DNA of 35,083 nt from Nitrospirota bacterium. Lineage in GTDB: Bacteria > Nitrospirota > JACRHL01. The position numbers and the translations under genes were made by a program. Below, piece after piece: positions 23,939 through 32,154 of the stretch (position 1 is its first letter; every line of letters begins with the position of its first letter). A model generated the notes under the pieces. That model did no database searches, had not been told where the DNA came from, and worked only from the letters and a program-made list of their open reading frames with translations. The stretch is taken from positions 1-35,083 of the forward strand of contig JAOUMB010000029.1 in NCBI GenBank assembly GCA_029881725.1, read 5' to 3'.

Positions 23939-24252
23939 TTTTCGGATTGATTCGATCCGTGGTGGGCACGGTGGTCAAGGGCACGCTGGCGGTGGGTGTG
24001 CTGGCCTTGGTGATTGCCGCGGTGGCCTCGGGCCACGGCAACTCCCTGGCGGAGCGGGTGAATGGCTGGCTGCCGCCGGTGGTGGTGACCTCCGTGGGCA
24101 AGGGGCTGGATGCGGTGGGTAGCGCCGACCCGGCCCAAGTGGCGCGCAAGGTGCGCGACGCCACCGGCAGGGTGGTGCATTCCGAGCCGGTGCGGCAGGT
24201 GGCCGCGCACATCCATGAAGCCACCCGCGAGTGGGGCGATTCCCCTAAATAG
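23935..24252 (+). CDS. Unknown 105-aa membrane protein
   Basis: Unrecognised protein with one or two hydrophobic segments (LIRSVVGTVVKGTLAVGVLA followed by LVIAAVAS) and a polar C-terminal half with Lys/Arg/His-containing helices (ARKVRDATGRVVHSEPVRQV). It overlaps the preceding soluble protein by ATGA, so the pair may be a membrane anchor with a cytosolic partner (inference). Confidence 0.72.
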   Translation: MIFGLIRSVVGTVVKGTLAVGVLALVIAAVASGHGNSLAERVNGWLPPVVVTSVGKGLDAVGSADPAQVARKVRDATGRVVHSEPVRQVAAHIHEATREWGDSPK

Positions 24253-24777
24253 CCCGTCCGCCCAGCGCGCGTTTTCCCCCGCCCCGTGTGTCCGCCATCC
24301 GGTTCGAAAAGGCGCGTTCCGCCCTTCGAGCTTCTTCCATTGATCTCCGTCGTTATCCACCCGGTGAGTGCCGGGGCGACGAGGGGGTGATTTTTCCCCG
24401 TCCACGGTGTCCGGTTGCGCGGGCGGTGTTTTCACCCCCGGCGCACCCACACCCGTGATGTGCCTCCGCATCGGCGCTGCCGCTTCGATGCCCCGTGCGT
24501 TTGTGGCGCGCCCGGTGATGCCGTGGCAACGGTACCCCGTTCAACCAGGGGCCACGCGCTCCCTGCTCCCAATGTCTCTATCCCGACAATCCTGTCGCAC
24601 ATCCCACCATCGCGTAGCTTTCCCTCATTCGGGAAATGAAATAAAACCCACATAAAACCAGCCTGTTATAACGATTTTCCCCGATGGCATCCCCCTTGCT
24701 CTATGGCCGGGTGCGGGCCAACTCCTCCGGTGCGGGGGAGTGGCTCCCATGTGTTCCATCAACCAAAGGAGAGCAAG
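24253..24777 (+). promoter_or_regulatory. 525-bp gene-free region, leader of the porin gene
   Basis: No convincing gene, tRNA or terminator is seen. The last 150 bases turn A/T-rich: two ATAAAACC copies (24641-24648 and 24652-24659) lie 11 bases apart, about one helical turn, and GTTATAACG follows at 24665. These may be activator sites and a -10 region (TATAAC, 24667-24672) for the porin at 24778, giving a 5' leader of about 100 bases. An imperfect hairpin lies at about 24302-24330. Confidence 0.35.
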
Positions 24778-25545
24778 ATGCAACTCAAACAGGGACTCGC
24801 CGCGCTGGCGTTGGCGGCAACCGTTTTTTCGGCCTCGGCAGCGGCACAGGCGGCGGAAATCGAGGTGGGGGGGGATATCGGCGTGGTCAACCAGTACGTG
24901 TGGCGCGGCGTCAGCCAGACCGCGGGCGGGCCCGCGGTGCAGGGCGATCTGGGACTCTCCACCGGCGGCCTGTCGGCGGGTATATGGTTCTCCAACGCCT
25001 ACCCCTCCGGCGGTAACTACGGCGGGCGCGACGTGGTGGAGTTCGACTGGACCGTGGACTACTCCGGAAGCGCGGGCGACCTGGGCTATTCGGTGGGCAC
25101 CATCTATTACAGTTACCTGTACGACGGGTTGTCCAACTTCAACGAGGTGTATGCGGGGGTGTCCTACGACGGGCCGCTGGCGCCGTCCCTGACCGTGTAT
25201 TACACCGTGACCGATGGCGCGGTGGCGTTCTACAAGAAGGGCGATATCTGGGTGGACCTGGGCGTGTCCGGCGCGGCGCTGGGGGCGGACCTGTCGGCCA
25301 CCCTGTCCTATGTGAGCTGGGCGTCCGATTCGGTCAACCGTCCCACGGTGGGCACCAGCTACGAGGACGGCCTGAGCGTGCTGGCGCTGGGGGCGTCGAA
25401 GGATGTGGAAGTGGGCGATCTGACCGTCACCCCGTCGTTTACCGTGAGCGTGCCGCTGGCCAGCGAGGCCGCGGATGGCAACCGGTACATCTATAACACC
25501 CAGTCCGAGGTGGAGGTGGTGGCCGGGCTGAACGTGGCCTTCTGA
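24778..25545 (+). CDS. TorF-family putative porin
   Basis: A 255-aa outer-membrane barrel candidate with a signal peptide cut after AAAQA. The mature N-terminus reads EIEVGGDIGVVNQYVWRGVS, the typical Gcw_chp/TorF opening, followed by alternating strands (LGLSTGGLSAGIWFSN, VVEFDWTVDYSG, DLGYSVGTIYYSYLY) and ending in NVAF with a terminal Phe, the usual signal for outer-membrane insertion. A strong AAAGGAGAG site precedes the ATG. The long A/T-rich leader suggests regulation; which solute it passes is unknown. Confidence 0.9.
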   Translation: MQLKQGLAALALAATVFSASAAAQAAEIEVGGDIGVVNQYVWRGVSQTAGGPAVQGDLGLSTGGLSAGIWFSNAYPSGGNYGGRDVVEFDWTVDYSGSAGDLGYSVGTIYYSYLYDGLSNFNEVYAGVSYDGPLAPSLTVYYTVTDGAVAFYKKGDIWVDLGVSGAALGADLSATLSYVSWASDSVNRPTVGTSYEDGLSVLALGASKDVEVGDLTVTPSFTVSVPLASEAADGNRYIYNTQSEVEVVAGLNVAF

Positions 25546-25615
25546 CGGAAACGGCATCCGTGGCTGCCATCCGGAACCAACGGCAGCTTCATCCCTGTCC
25601 TCCCCGGTGGCATCC

Positions 25616-25656
25616 AGGCCGGGCGGCCGCCCACGCCGCCCGGCCTTCTGCTGTTT
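25616..25656 (+). terminator. Stem-loop terminator after the porin gene
   Basis: A perfect 12-bp stem (25616-25627 with 25635-25646) with a 7-base loop is followed by TCTGCTGTTT. The U-tract is weak, but the position between convergent genes supports a terminator. Confidence 0.6.
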
Positions 25657-26384
25657 CAGGCCGGACGGGGGGTCGGTTTGACGTCGTAATAGGTGTCCCG
25701 TTCGGCGCCGCCGAACACCACCGCGCCGGGGCAGGCGGACACCAGCTTGCGGGTTTCCGGGGCCGAAACGTTAAAGAACTCCACACAGGAGGAGCATACC
25801 CCGGCGTTTCCGGTGAGGCTGTAGGGCACCTGTTCGCCGTCGTGTTCGGTGGTGAAGGTTCTGGAAAGGAAGTTGGCGTGGTTCGCCTTGTGGGCCAGCC
25901 AGTGCTTTTTCAGGTTGTCGCCAAAGCCCCAGAAGCCGGTGGCGGTGAACATGGTTTTGAACATCACCGCGTCCTTGATGCCGATCCCTTCCCACTGGGC
26001 CGGTTTCTGGCGCTGATAGGCGTCCGATTCCACCACCTGCAGCAACTGCTGCGGACTGGCCGGCTGCTCCGGCACGAAGTCGGTAACCGCCATCTCCGCG
26101 TCCAGGTGGATGTCCATTCCGGGCAGGCGGTGATCGCTCATCAGCATGGTGCTGCCGGCCCGTTCGGAATCCCGGTACCAGGAACCCTGCCGCGTGCAGA
26201 TGCGGCTCCAGGCACCGGGGGGCGCGAAGATCAGTTTTTTGTTTTTCGCGCGCAGGATCTCGCAGGGGGTGAACAGCACCCCGGACAGGGTGTATCCGGC
26301 GGCCTTCAGGGCGGGTTTGGCGGATCCCCATTGATCCGGGTCGAACCAGTACAGAAAGCGGGTCTCGGGCTGCGAACTGGCCAT
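25656..26384 (-). CDS. Unknown 242-aa cysteine-containing protein
   Basis: A protein of no family known to me. It starts MASSQPETRFLYWFDPDQWG with no signal peptide or membrane helix. Middle segments include DAVMFKTMFTATGFWGFGDN and LKKHWLAHKANHANFLSRTF. Cysteines lie at LFTPCEIL, SRICTRQG, AGVCSSCVEFF and VSACPGAV; the CxxC could be redox-active or bind metal. The ATG at 26384 is chosen over an upstream in-frame start because 30 extra residues would have low-complexity, unconserved-looking sequence. It converges with the porin gene and follows the AI-2E permease on the same strand, 93 bases downstream. Confidence 0.8.
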   Translation of the reverse strand: MASSQPETRFLYWFDPDQWGSAKPALKAAGYTLSGVLFTPCEILRAKNKKLIFAPPGAWSRICTRQGSWYRDSERAGSTMLMSDHRLPGMDIHLDAEMAVTDFVPEQPASPQQLLQVVESDAYQRQKPAQWEGIGIKDAVMFKTMFTATGFWGFGDNLKKHWLAHKANHANFLSRTFTTEHDGEQVPYSLTGNAGVCSSCVEFFNVSAPETRKLVSACPGAVVFGGAERDTYYDVKPTPRPA

Positions 26385-26477
26385 GGCGACACCTGTTGGT
26401 AACGGACTCCGGAAGGCGGAATGCGGATTGTTTCGATGAACGTCAGTATATGACGTGTGCCAAACGACTGGCAATGC

Positions 26478-27584
26478 CTAACATCCGACCGGGGGTTCCG
26501 TGCCGTTGCCGGTGTCCACCGGGGAGGGGAGGGGCTCCAGAAACGCCTTGATGCAGATGGCGGCGGGCACTCCAAGCAGGATGCCCACAAAGCCGAACGC
26601 CTCGCCCCCCACGAACAGGGCGAAGATGATCGCCACCGGGTGCAGACCCACCCGGTCGCCCACCACCTTGGGGGAAATGACAAACCCCTCCAGCAATTGC
26701 ACCACGCCGAACACGATCACCACATAGACCAGATGCAGCAGGTCGAAATGGGTGACCAGCGAGATCAGCAGCGACAGGGTGATGCCGATGACAAACCCCA
26801 GATACGGCACCATGTTGCCCAGCCCGGCGATGATGCCAATGGCCACCGCCGCATCCACCCCGGCCACGCTGAGGCCGACGGCATACAGCACCGACAGGAT
26901 CACCCCCACCAGCAGCTGGCCGCGCAAAAACTCCCCCAGCATGCGGTCGATCCGGGGCAGGCGGGCGTCCAGCAGGGTGCGCGGGGTGAGGGGAATGCGC
27001 GCCCGCAGCCACGGGGTCACCTGGCGGAAATCCATCATCAGATAGAACACCAGCACCGGAATGATGGCCGCACTGAGGATCCACACCACCGCCTGAAGGG
27101 TGCCCGCCGCCGCCCACATGAGGGCGCCGGTGGTCTTTTGAAACAGGGTGGGGGCCAGCCCTTTCAGGGAGTCGGCCAGGGTGTCCAGCCAGGCGCGGGC
27201 GGTTTCCGGCACCGCCGTATCCCCCGCCAGTTGCGAAAGGAACGGCAGCCCCTGTTCCTTGATGCGGGCCAGGGCGGCGGGCAATTTTTCCAGCAACTGC
27301 ACCACCTGCCGCTCCACCACCGGCATCAGCCCCACCATCAGCAGTGTGCCGATCAGCCCCAGCAGCAGGAACACGGCGGCGGTACCGAGCGGACGTGGCA
27401 ACCGGGCGCGCCGCTCCAGCATGTCCACCCAGGGGGCAAACACATAGGCGATGACGAATGCCAGGAAGAACGGCAGCAGCGCCGCCCGCACCCAATACAC
27501 CGCCAGCAGCACGGCGCCGCCCAGCACCAGCCACAGGGTCCAGGCCAAGGGGCGTTCATAGGATGTGGGGCGGGGCTGGTCCAT
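26478..27584 (-). CDS. AI-2E/PerM family membrane transporter
   Basis: A 368-aa member of the AI-2E exporter superfamily (UPF0118, PerM). It has an N-terminal helix pair (LVLGGAVLLAVYWVRAALLP, FFLAFVIAYVFAPWVDMLER), a charged central region (VVERQVVQLLEKLPAALARI), and the C-terminal helices with the conserved GIIAGLGNMVPYLGFVIGI and VVQLLEGFVISPKVVG and LHPVAIIFALFVGGEAFGF segments. Family members export diverse small molecules; the name does not prove AI-2 transport. It is the last minus-strand gene before the DnaA-box intergenic region. Confidence 0.93.
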   Translation of the reverse strand: MDQPRPTSYERPLAWTLWLVLGGAVLLAVYWVRAALLPFFLAFVIAYVFAPWVDMLERRARLPRPLGTAAVFLLLGLIGTLLMVGLMPVVERQVVQLLEKLPAALARIKEQGLPFLSQLAGDTAVPETARAWLDTLADSLKGLAPTLFQKTTGALMWAAAGTLQAVVWILSAAIIPVLVFYLMMDFRQVTPWLRARIPLTPRTLLDARLPRIDRMLGEFLRGQLLVGVILSVLYAVGLSVAGVDAAVAIGIIAGLGNMVPYLGFVIGITLSLLISLVTHFDLLHLVYVVIVFGVVQLLEGFVISPKVVGDRVGLHPVAIIFALFVGGEAFGFVGILLGVPAAICIKAFLEPLPSPVDTGNGTEPPVGC

Positions 27585-27694
27585 GGGCCGGTCTTTCTGA
27601 ATTCGGAAAGGGGAACAGTGTACGACACCCGGCCCCCGATCGGCAGGGGGAAGGGCCGGTGGTGGAAAAAAGTATTCCCCGGCGGTGGTTTCAC

Positions 27695-27728
27695 CAAGTG
27701 GTTTGGAAAGTACCTGTCAAACCACTTG
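27695..27728. other. 11-bp perfect inverted repeat in the bioA upstream region
   Basis: CAAGTGGTTTG at 27695-27705 and CAAACCACTTG at 27718-27728, separated by 12 bases. It could be a stem-loop at the 5' side of the AI-2E gene's promoter region or an operator. It lies about 65 bases before the first DnaA box. Confidence 0.5.
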
Positions 27729-27776
27729 CGTTGGCGAGCAAACGGCATGGAAACGCGTGGAAAACTCCGTTCTGAT

Positions 27777-27986
27777 CCAGTCCACAACGGGTGTGGATAA
27801 CTTGTGGGAGACCCGGTGAAAGGAAGAAAGTTGTGATTGCCACAAGGGAGTTTAAGCAGACTGCCCAATACGTACCCAATTTATTGATCCTTAAAAAACA
27901 ACTAGTTACGAAGTGCTGACGAAGAATCGGTGGGTTATGGGCACGGTTTTCCGGTTGACATTGGTTTTATCCACAGGTTGCCCACA
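27777..27986. other. DnaA-box region with A/T-rich segment (candidate origin-like or DnaA-regulated site)
   Basis: Two perfect 9-mer DnaA boxes lie in opposite orientation: TGTGGATAA at 27792-27800 (minus-strand TTATCCACA) and TTATCCACA at 27967-27975. Weaker variants are TTGCCCACA at 27978-27986 and CAGTCCACA at 27777-27785. Between them is an A/T-rich stretch (27878-27912) that could melt easily. The region is non-coding and flanked by divergent genes. Typical origin neighbours (dnaA, dnaN, gidA, parAB) are absent, so it may instead be a DnaA-titration site or regulate bioA. No convincing gene was found in 27585-28130. Confidence 0.45.
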
Positions 27987-28130
27987 CAGTGTGCGGTCAG
28001 GGGTGAAAAATCTTCCATGTCAAGGGTTGCGTACCCGCCCACGTTGTGGTCCCGGGTGCGGGGTTTCAACGGCGGTTACAATGGTGCCGGAATGGTTCGC
28101 ATCGCACTATTTTTGTAAGGCGGCAGACAG

Positions 28131-29495
28131 ATGACCGACTCCCTTGGCACGCGCGACCGCAGGCACCTGTGGCACCCGTTTACCCAGATGGCCGACTGGG
28201 AGCGGGACGAGCCGCTGGTGATCGTTTCCGGCAAGGGGTGCCTGCTGGTGGACGAGGACGGGCGGGAGTACCTGGACGGTTCCTCATCCATCTGGGTCAA
28301 CCTGCACGGCCACCGCAAACCGGCGGTGGACCGGGCCATCAAACGCCAACTGGACCGGGTCGCCCACACCACCTTCCTGGGCGCCACCAACCCCCCGGCG
28401 GTGGAACTGGCGGAACGGCTGGTGGAACTGGCGCCCGCGGGGCTTTCCCGGGTGTTTTACTCGGACAACGGCTCCACGGCGGTGGAGATCGCCCTCAAAA
28501 TGGCCTATCAGTACTGGCGCCAGCGGCGACCCGCGCCCCGGCCGGAAAAACGCCGCTTCATGCACTTCCGCCACGCCTATCACGGGGACACGGTGGGGGC
28601 GGTGAGCGTGGGGGGCATCGACCTGTTCCACGAAACCTTCCGCGGGCTCATGTTTCCGTCCACCACGGTGGAATTTCCCTACTGCTACCGCTGCCCGTGG
28701 GGGAAGCAGCCCGACACCTGCAACCTGCACTGCGTGGGCGACGTGCAGCAGGCCTTGGAAACCAACGCCCACGAAACCGCCGCCTTCGTGGTGGAGCCGC
28801 TGGTGCAGGGGGCCTCGGGCATCCTGAGCATGCCGCCGGGATACCTGTCCGCCGTGGCCGATCTGTGCCGCCGGCATGAGGTGCTGCTCATCGCCGACGA
28901 GGTGGCCACCGGCTTTGGCCGTACCGGGCGCATGTTCGCGTGCGAACACGAGGCCATCCAGCCCGATCTGATGTGCCTCTCGAAGGGGCTCACCGCGGGC
29001 TATATGCCGCTCGCCGCCACCCTGGCCACGGAGGAGATCTACCGGGGCTTTCTGGGCCGCTACGACGAGTTCCGCACCTTCTTCCACGGCCACAGCTACA
29101 CCGGCAACCCCCTCGGCTGCGCCGCCGCCCTGGGCAGCCTGGAGGTGTTCGACACCGAGAACGTACTCGAGAAAATCCAGCCGCGCATCACCCACCTGTG
29201 GCGCGGCGTGCGGCGTCATCTGGGGGACCACCCCCACGTGGGCGACATTCGCGGGCGGGGGCTGATGGTGGGCATCGAACTGGTGAAAGACCGGGCCACC
29301 CGGGAGCCGTTTCCGCTGGAGGAGCAGGTGGGCAACCGCATCGGGCGCGTGCTGCGCGATCTGGGCATCCTGCTGCGCCCCATCGGCAGTGTCCTGGTGC
29401 TGGTGCCGCCCCTGGCCATGACCCGCCCCCAGCTCACCCGTCTGGTGACCGGCGTGCGCACCGCCCTGGACCGGGTGCTGGACGGCGGCCAATAG
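28131..29495 (+). CDS. bioA: Adenosylmethionine-8-amino-7-oxononanoate aminotransferase
   Basis: BioA converts KAPA to DAPA in biotin synthesis with S-adenosylmethionine as amino donor and PLP as cofactor. The 454-aa protein has the BioA N-terminus [14 protein letters not shown], the [14 protein letters not shown] segment, [19 protein letters not shown], the PLP-binding [18 protein letters not shown] and the Schiff-base Lys285 in [13 protein letters not shown], then [15 protein letters not shown]. The WHPFTQM motif distinguishes BioA from other class III aminotransferases. No other bio gene is adjacent. Confidence 0.96.
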   Translation: MTDSLGTRDRRHLWHPFTQMADWERDEPLVIVSGKGCLLVDEDGREYLDGSSSIWVNLHGHRKPAVDRAIKRQLDRVAHTTFLGATNPPAVELAERLVELAPAGLSRVFYSDNGSTAVEIALKMAYQYWRQRRPAPRPEKRRFMHFRHAYHGDTVGAVSVGGIDLFHETFRGLMFPSTTVEFPYCYRCPWGKQPDTCNLHCVGDVQQALETNAHETAAFVVEPLVQGASGILSMPPGYLSAVADLCRRHEVLLIADEVATGFGRTGRMFACEHEAIQPDLMCLSKGLTAGYMPLAATLATEEIYRGFLGRYDEFRTFFHGHSYTGNPLGCAAALGSLEVFDTENVLEKIQPRITHLWRGVRRHLGDHPHVGDIRGRGLMVGIELVKDRATREPFPLEEQVGNRIGRVLRDLGILLRPIGSVLVLVPPLAMTRPQLTRLVTGVRTALDRVLDGGQ

Positions 29496-29517
29496 CGCCG
29501 TCCACAAACGTGCCGAC

Positions 29518-29555
29518 TGTACAACTTTGTCCGATGGACCGGACAAAGTTGCACA
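29518..29555. terminator. Large palindrome 3' of bioA
   Basis: Arms 29518-29533 and 29540-29555 pair over 16 bases with one mismatch (12 inner bases perfect, CAACTTTGTCCG / CGGACAAAGTTG) around a 6-base loop. It begins 22 bases after the bioA stop. No T-run follows, so it may be a Rho-type 3' end or a protein-binding site rather than an intrinsic terminator. Confidence 0.5.
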
Positions 29556-29629
29556 CCTGGCCCCTTCGCGCGCCGTACCGGTGCACCGGTTCGCCCGGGA
29601 CCCGGTTCGGCAACGACTTCTTTTCCCCT

Positions 29630-29650
29630 TAAATAACAGATTGTTATTTA
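29630..29650. promoter_or_regulatory. 21-bp A/T-rich palindrome, candidate operator
   Basis: TAAATAACA and TGTTATTTA flank a GAT spacer; all nine pairs match. It lies about 140 bases before the gene at 29792, in an otherwise G/C-rich background, and has the size of a dimeric repressor site. The 140 bases after it contain possible promoter hexamers but none that I can single out. Confidence 0.5.
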
Positions 29651-29791
29651 CTGTCGCATGCCTGCGAATGGGCCGTTGCCCGGCTTTGGCATGCAATATG
29701 CGACTCCCGCGTCAATTACCAGCCGGACCCGTGTCTTTTTTGCACGGCCGGGCGGGATGGGACGGGTTTACTGAAGGGAAGGAATAGAGAG

Positions 29792-31225
29792 ATGCCTAAG
29801 GGAATGCTGATTTGGCCCAACAACGTCGGACTTTCGATGCTGGTGTGGGCCGTTGTTGCGATCGTATTTATGTACGCGGCGCGTGTTCCGGCCCACAAGG
29901 CGATTCGCAGCATGACCCGCGTGATCTCCCAGGCAATGCGCCTGCTGGCGCGCTCCCTCACCGACGCCCAGAAGCGCATGGCCCTGCGCAACCGCGAGGT
30001 GCTGTTGAACCACGGCCTGGAATCCACCGAGCGCCAGATCGAGCAGGAGTTCCAGCGCATCTCCAAATCCGTGGAGCGCGACCTGGGCACCTATCCGGCC
30101 CTGCACCGCAAGCTGAGCGATCAGGTGACCAGGATCGACGAGGACTACCGCGCCGCCACCGATTCGCCGCCGGAGCCCCCGGCCTGGACCAGCGCCATGA
30201 AGATGGCCGGTGAACTGGTCACCAAGGGCGCGGGCGACCCGTCCGTCACCAAGGTGGTCGGGGCCCTGCATCAGGGCTTCGTTTCCGCCCACGGCGACGC
30301 CATGAAATCCTATCGGAAGAACAGCGCCATCCGCCACGGCCTGCTCAAGAAGATGAACCCCACCTGGCGGCGCATGGCCGACACCCTGGAGACCGTGGAC
30401 AAGACCGTCAACGGCATCGCCGAGCGGTCGCGCCACATCGACCAGCTGATGGACCAGTATCATCAGATTGCCAAGAAGAGCGACAAGGCCGAGCGCATGC
30501 TGGCCACCTCGGCGCTCACCCAGTTCCTGATTTCCGGCTTCGTGCTGGTGATCGCGGCCCTGGGCGGCTTCATCAACTTCAATCTGATTGCCCTGCCCAT
30601 GTCCGAGATGGTGGGCGCCGGTTCGCAACTGGCGGGCATGAAGGTCTATCAGGTGGCCGCGCTGGTCATCATTCTGGTGGAGATCACCATGGGCCTGTTC
30701 CTGATGGAGTCCATGCGCATCACGCGCCTGTTCCCCATCATCGGCACCATGGAGGACAAGACCCGCCGCCGCATGATGTGGGCCACGTTTGCCATCCTGT
30801 TCATCCTGGCCTCCATCGAGTCGTCCCTGGCCTATATGCGCGACCTGCTGGCCGCCGACCGCGAGGCGCTCACCCAGTCTCTGGCCGGGGTGCAGGCGAG
30901 CGATCCGGAGTTCCGCTGGATTCCGGCCCTGGGTCAGATGACCCTCGGCTTCATCCTGCCGTTCGCGCTCACCTTCGTGGCGATCCCGCTGGAGTCGTTC
31001 GTGCACTCGGCACGCTCCGTGCTCGGTCACGCCATGGAGGCCATCCTGCGCGCCCTGGTGTTCTCCTTCCGGATGATCGGCAACCTGGTGCATCACATGG
31101 GCAGCGGCATCATCAATGCCTATGACCTGGTGATCTTCCTGCCGCTCAAGGCGGAGGAGCTGATTCTCGGATCCGCCGCCGGGCGCGAAAAGTCGGGCAA
31201 ACGCCCCAAGGTACCGGCTGCCTGA
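29792..31225 (+). CDS. Unknown five-TM membrane protein with coiled-coil region
   Basis: A 477-aa protein that I do not recognise. An N-terminal helix (residues 11-30) is followed by a long charged region with helical, coiled-coil-like stretches (about 70-120 and 190-235), then four helices at about 245-269, 286-305, 328-347 and 381-402, and a basic C-terminal tail. The layout resembles MotA/TolQ-type or SMC-like envelope proteins only in a general way; no signature was found. The next gene, 53 bases on, encodes a VWA-like lipoprotein, so both may work in one envelope complex. A GAAGGGAAGG site precedes the ATG. Confidence 0.83.
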   Translation: MPKGMLIWPNNVGLSMLVWAVVAIVFMYAARVPAHKAIRSMTRVISQAMRLLARSLTDAQKRMALRNREVLLNHGLESTERQIEQEFQRISKSVERDLGTYPALHRKLSDQVTRIDEDYRAATDSPPEPPAWTSAMKMAGELVTKGAGDPSVTKVVGALHQGFVSAHGDAMKSYRKNSAIRHGLLKKMNPTWRRMADTLETVDKTVNGIAERSRHIDQLMDQYHQIAKKSDKAERMLATSALTQFLISGFVLVIAALGGFINFNLIALPMSEMVGAGSQLAGMKVYQVAALVIILVEITMGLFLMESMRITRLFPIIGTMEDKTRRRMMWATFAILFILASIESSLAYMRDLLAADREALTQSLAGVQASDPEFRWIPALGQMTLGFILPFALTFVAIPLESFVHSARSVLGHAMEAILRALVFSFRMIGNLVHHMGSGIINAYDLVIFLPLKAEELILGSAAGREKSGKRPKVPAA

Positions 31226-31278
31226 TCGGGCGGCCTCAATCTGGACCCTAATTCAAGAAATCGGACGCGAGGGAAACC

Positions 31279-31925
31279 ATGAACATTCGCAGACACATCA
31301 CCGCAGGCATCTGTGCCCTGCTCCTGATGGGGTGCACCAGCAGTGCCCCCGGCCACGGCGTGTATCTCCTGCTGGATACGTCGGGCACCTACACCCAGGA
31401 ACTGGCCAAGGCGCAGAACATCATCAACTACATCCTGGGCACGCTCAACAGCGGCGACTCCTTGGCGTCGCCCGCATCGACAGCGGCAGCTTCTCCGAGA
31501 AGGACATCCTCATGCGGGTGACCTTTGACGAGCGCCCGACCGTGGCCAACGATCAGAAGCGCAAGTTCAAGCAGGTGATCGACTCCTTCGCCTCCAACGT
31601 GAAGAGCGCCTCCCACACCGATATCACCGGCGGCCTGTTGCAGGCCATCGAGTGGCTCAACGAGGTGAACCCCGGTCAGAAGACCGTGCTGATCTTCTCC
31701 GACATGGAGGAGGACATCAAGAAGGGCCAGATCCGCGACTTCCCCATCGAAATGATGGGCGTGCGGGTGATCGCCCTGAACGTCACCAAGCTGGGTTCCG
31801 ACAACATCGACCCGCGTGAATACCTGGAACGCCTGGAATACTGGAAGTCCCGCGTGGAAACCGGTGGCGGCACCTGGAAGGTGATCAACGACCTGGAGCG
31901 CATCGAAACCATCATGGACACCTGA
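31279..31925 (+). pseudogene. VWA-like lipoprotein with an internal frameshift
   Basis: The first frame (31279-31521) encodes a lipoprotein signal (lipobox LLMGC, Cys19) and a VYLLLDTSGTYTQELAKAQ strand-helix unit typical of von Willebrand A domains, where D-x-S-x-T forms the MIDAS site. At about 31460 the sensible reading moves to the -1 frame: GDS then LGVARIDSGSFSEKDILM, HTDITGGLLQAIEWLNEV, and KTVLIFSDMEED, a further MIDAS-like Asp segment, ending IETIMDT. One base missing in the GACTCCTTGG stretch would explain it. No slippery heptamer is seen, so a recent mutation or a sequencing error is likelier than programmed frameshifting. If intact, the product would be about 215 aa. Confidence 0.8.
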
Positions 31926-32023
31926 TGATCTCCTGATCCCATGCGTGGAGATCGCTCCGGAGGACGGTTCCCCCCCGCGGCGTATGTCCCACTCCACGCA
32001 CCTCCCGGCAACGGGAGACCCCC

Positions 32024-32056
32024 AAAGCCCTCGGCCCCCAAACGGCCGGGGGCTTT
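32024..32056 (+). terminator. Stem-loop after the VWA-like gene
   Basis: A 13-bp stem (32024-32036 with 32044-32056, one G-U pair) with a 7-base loop ends in CTTTGTG. The AAAGCCC..GGGCTTT form is common for bidirectional terminators. It would also serve the minus-strand gene ending at 32155. A short direct repeat (GTGCTCCGCG twice) lies about 15 bases after it. Confidence 0.65.
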
Positions 32057-32154
32057 GTGCTTCCCGGTGCTCCGCGGTGCTCCGCGCACGGCGGTATTGG
32101 CGGATGGGAAAGGGTGGGGGCGGGGGGGGGGAGTATTTTGGGCCGGGAGGCCTC

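Noticed and set aside
24285-24330. tRNA-like GGTTCGAAA sequence
   Set aside because: No acceptor, D- or anticodon-arm pairing can be built around it.
24368-24655. 95-aa open frame before the porin
   Set aside because: No ribosome-binding site, irregular composition, no recognisable motif and it runs into the likely promoter region.
28070-28130. BirA operator upstream of bioA
   Set aside because: GGTTACAA and TTGTAAGG half-like sequences are present but in the wrong order and spacing for a BirA site.
31455-31470. Programmed -1 frameshift
   Set aside because: No X-XXY-YYZ slippery heptamer or following stem-loop is evident; a one-base deletion or read error explains the data better.
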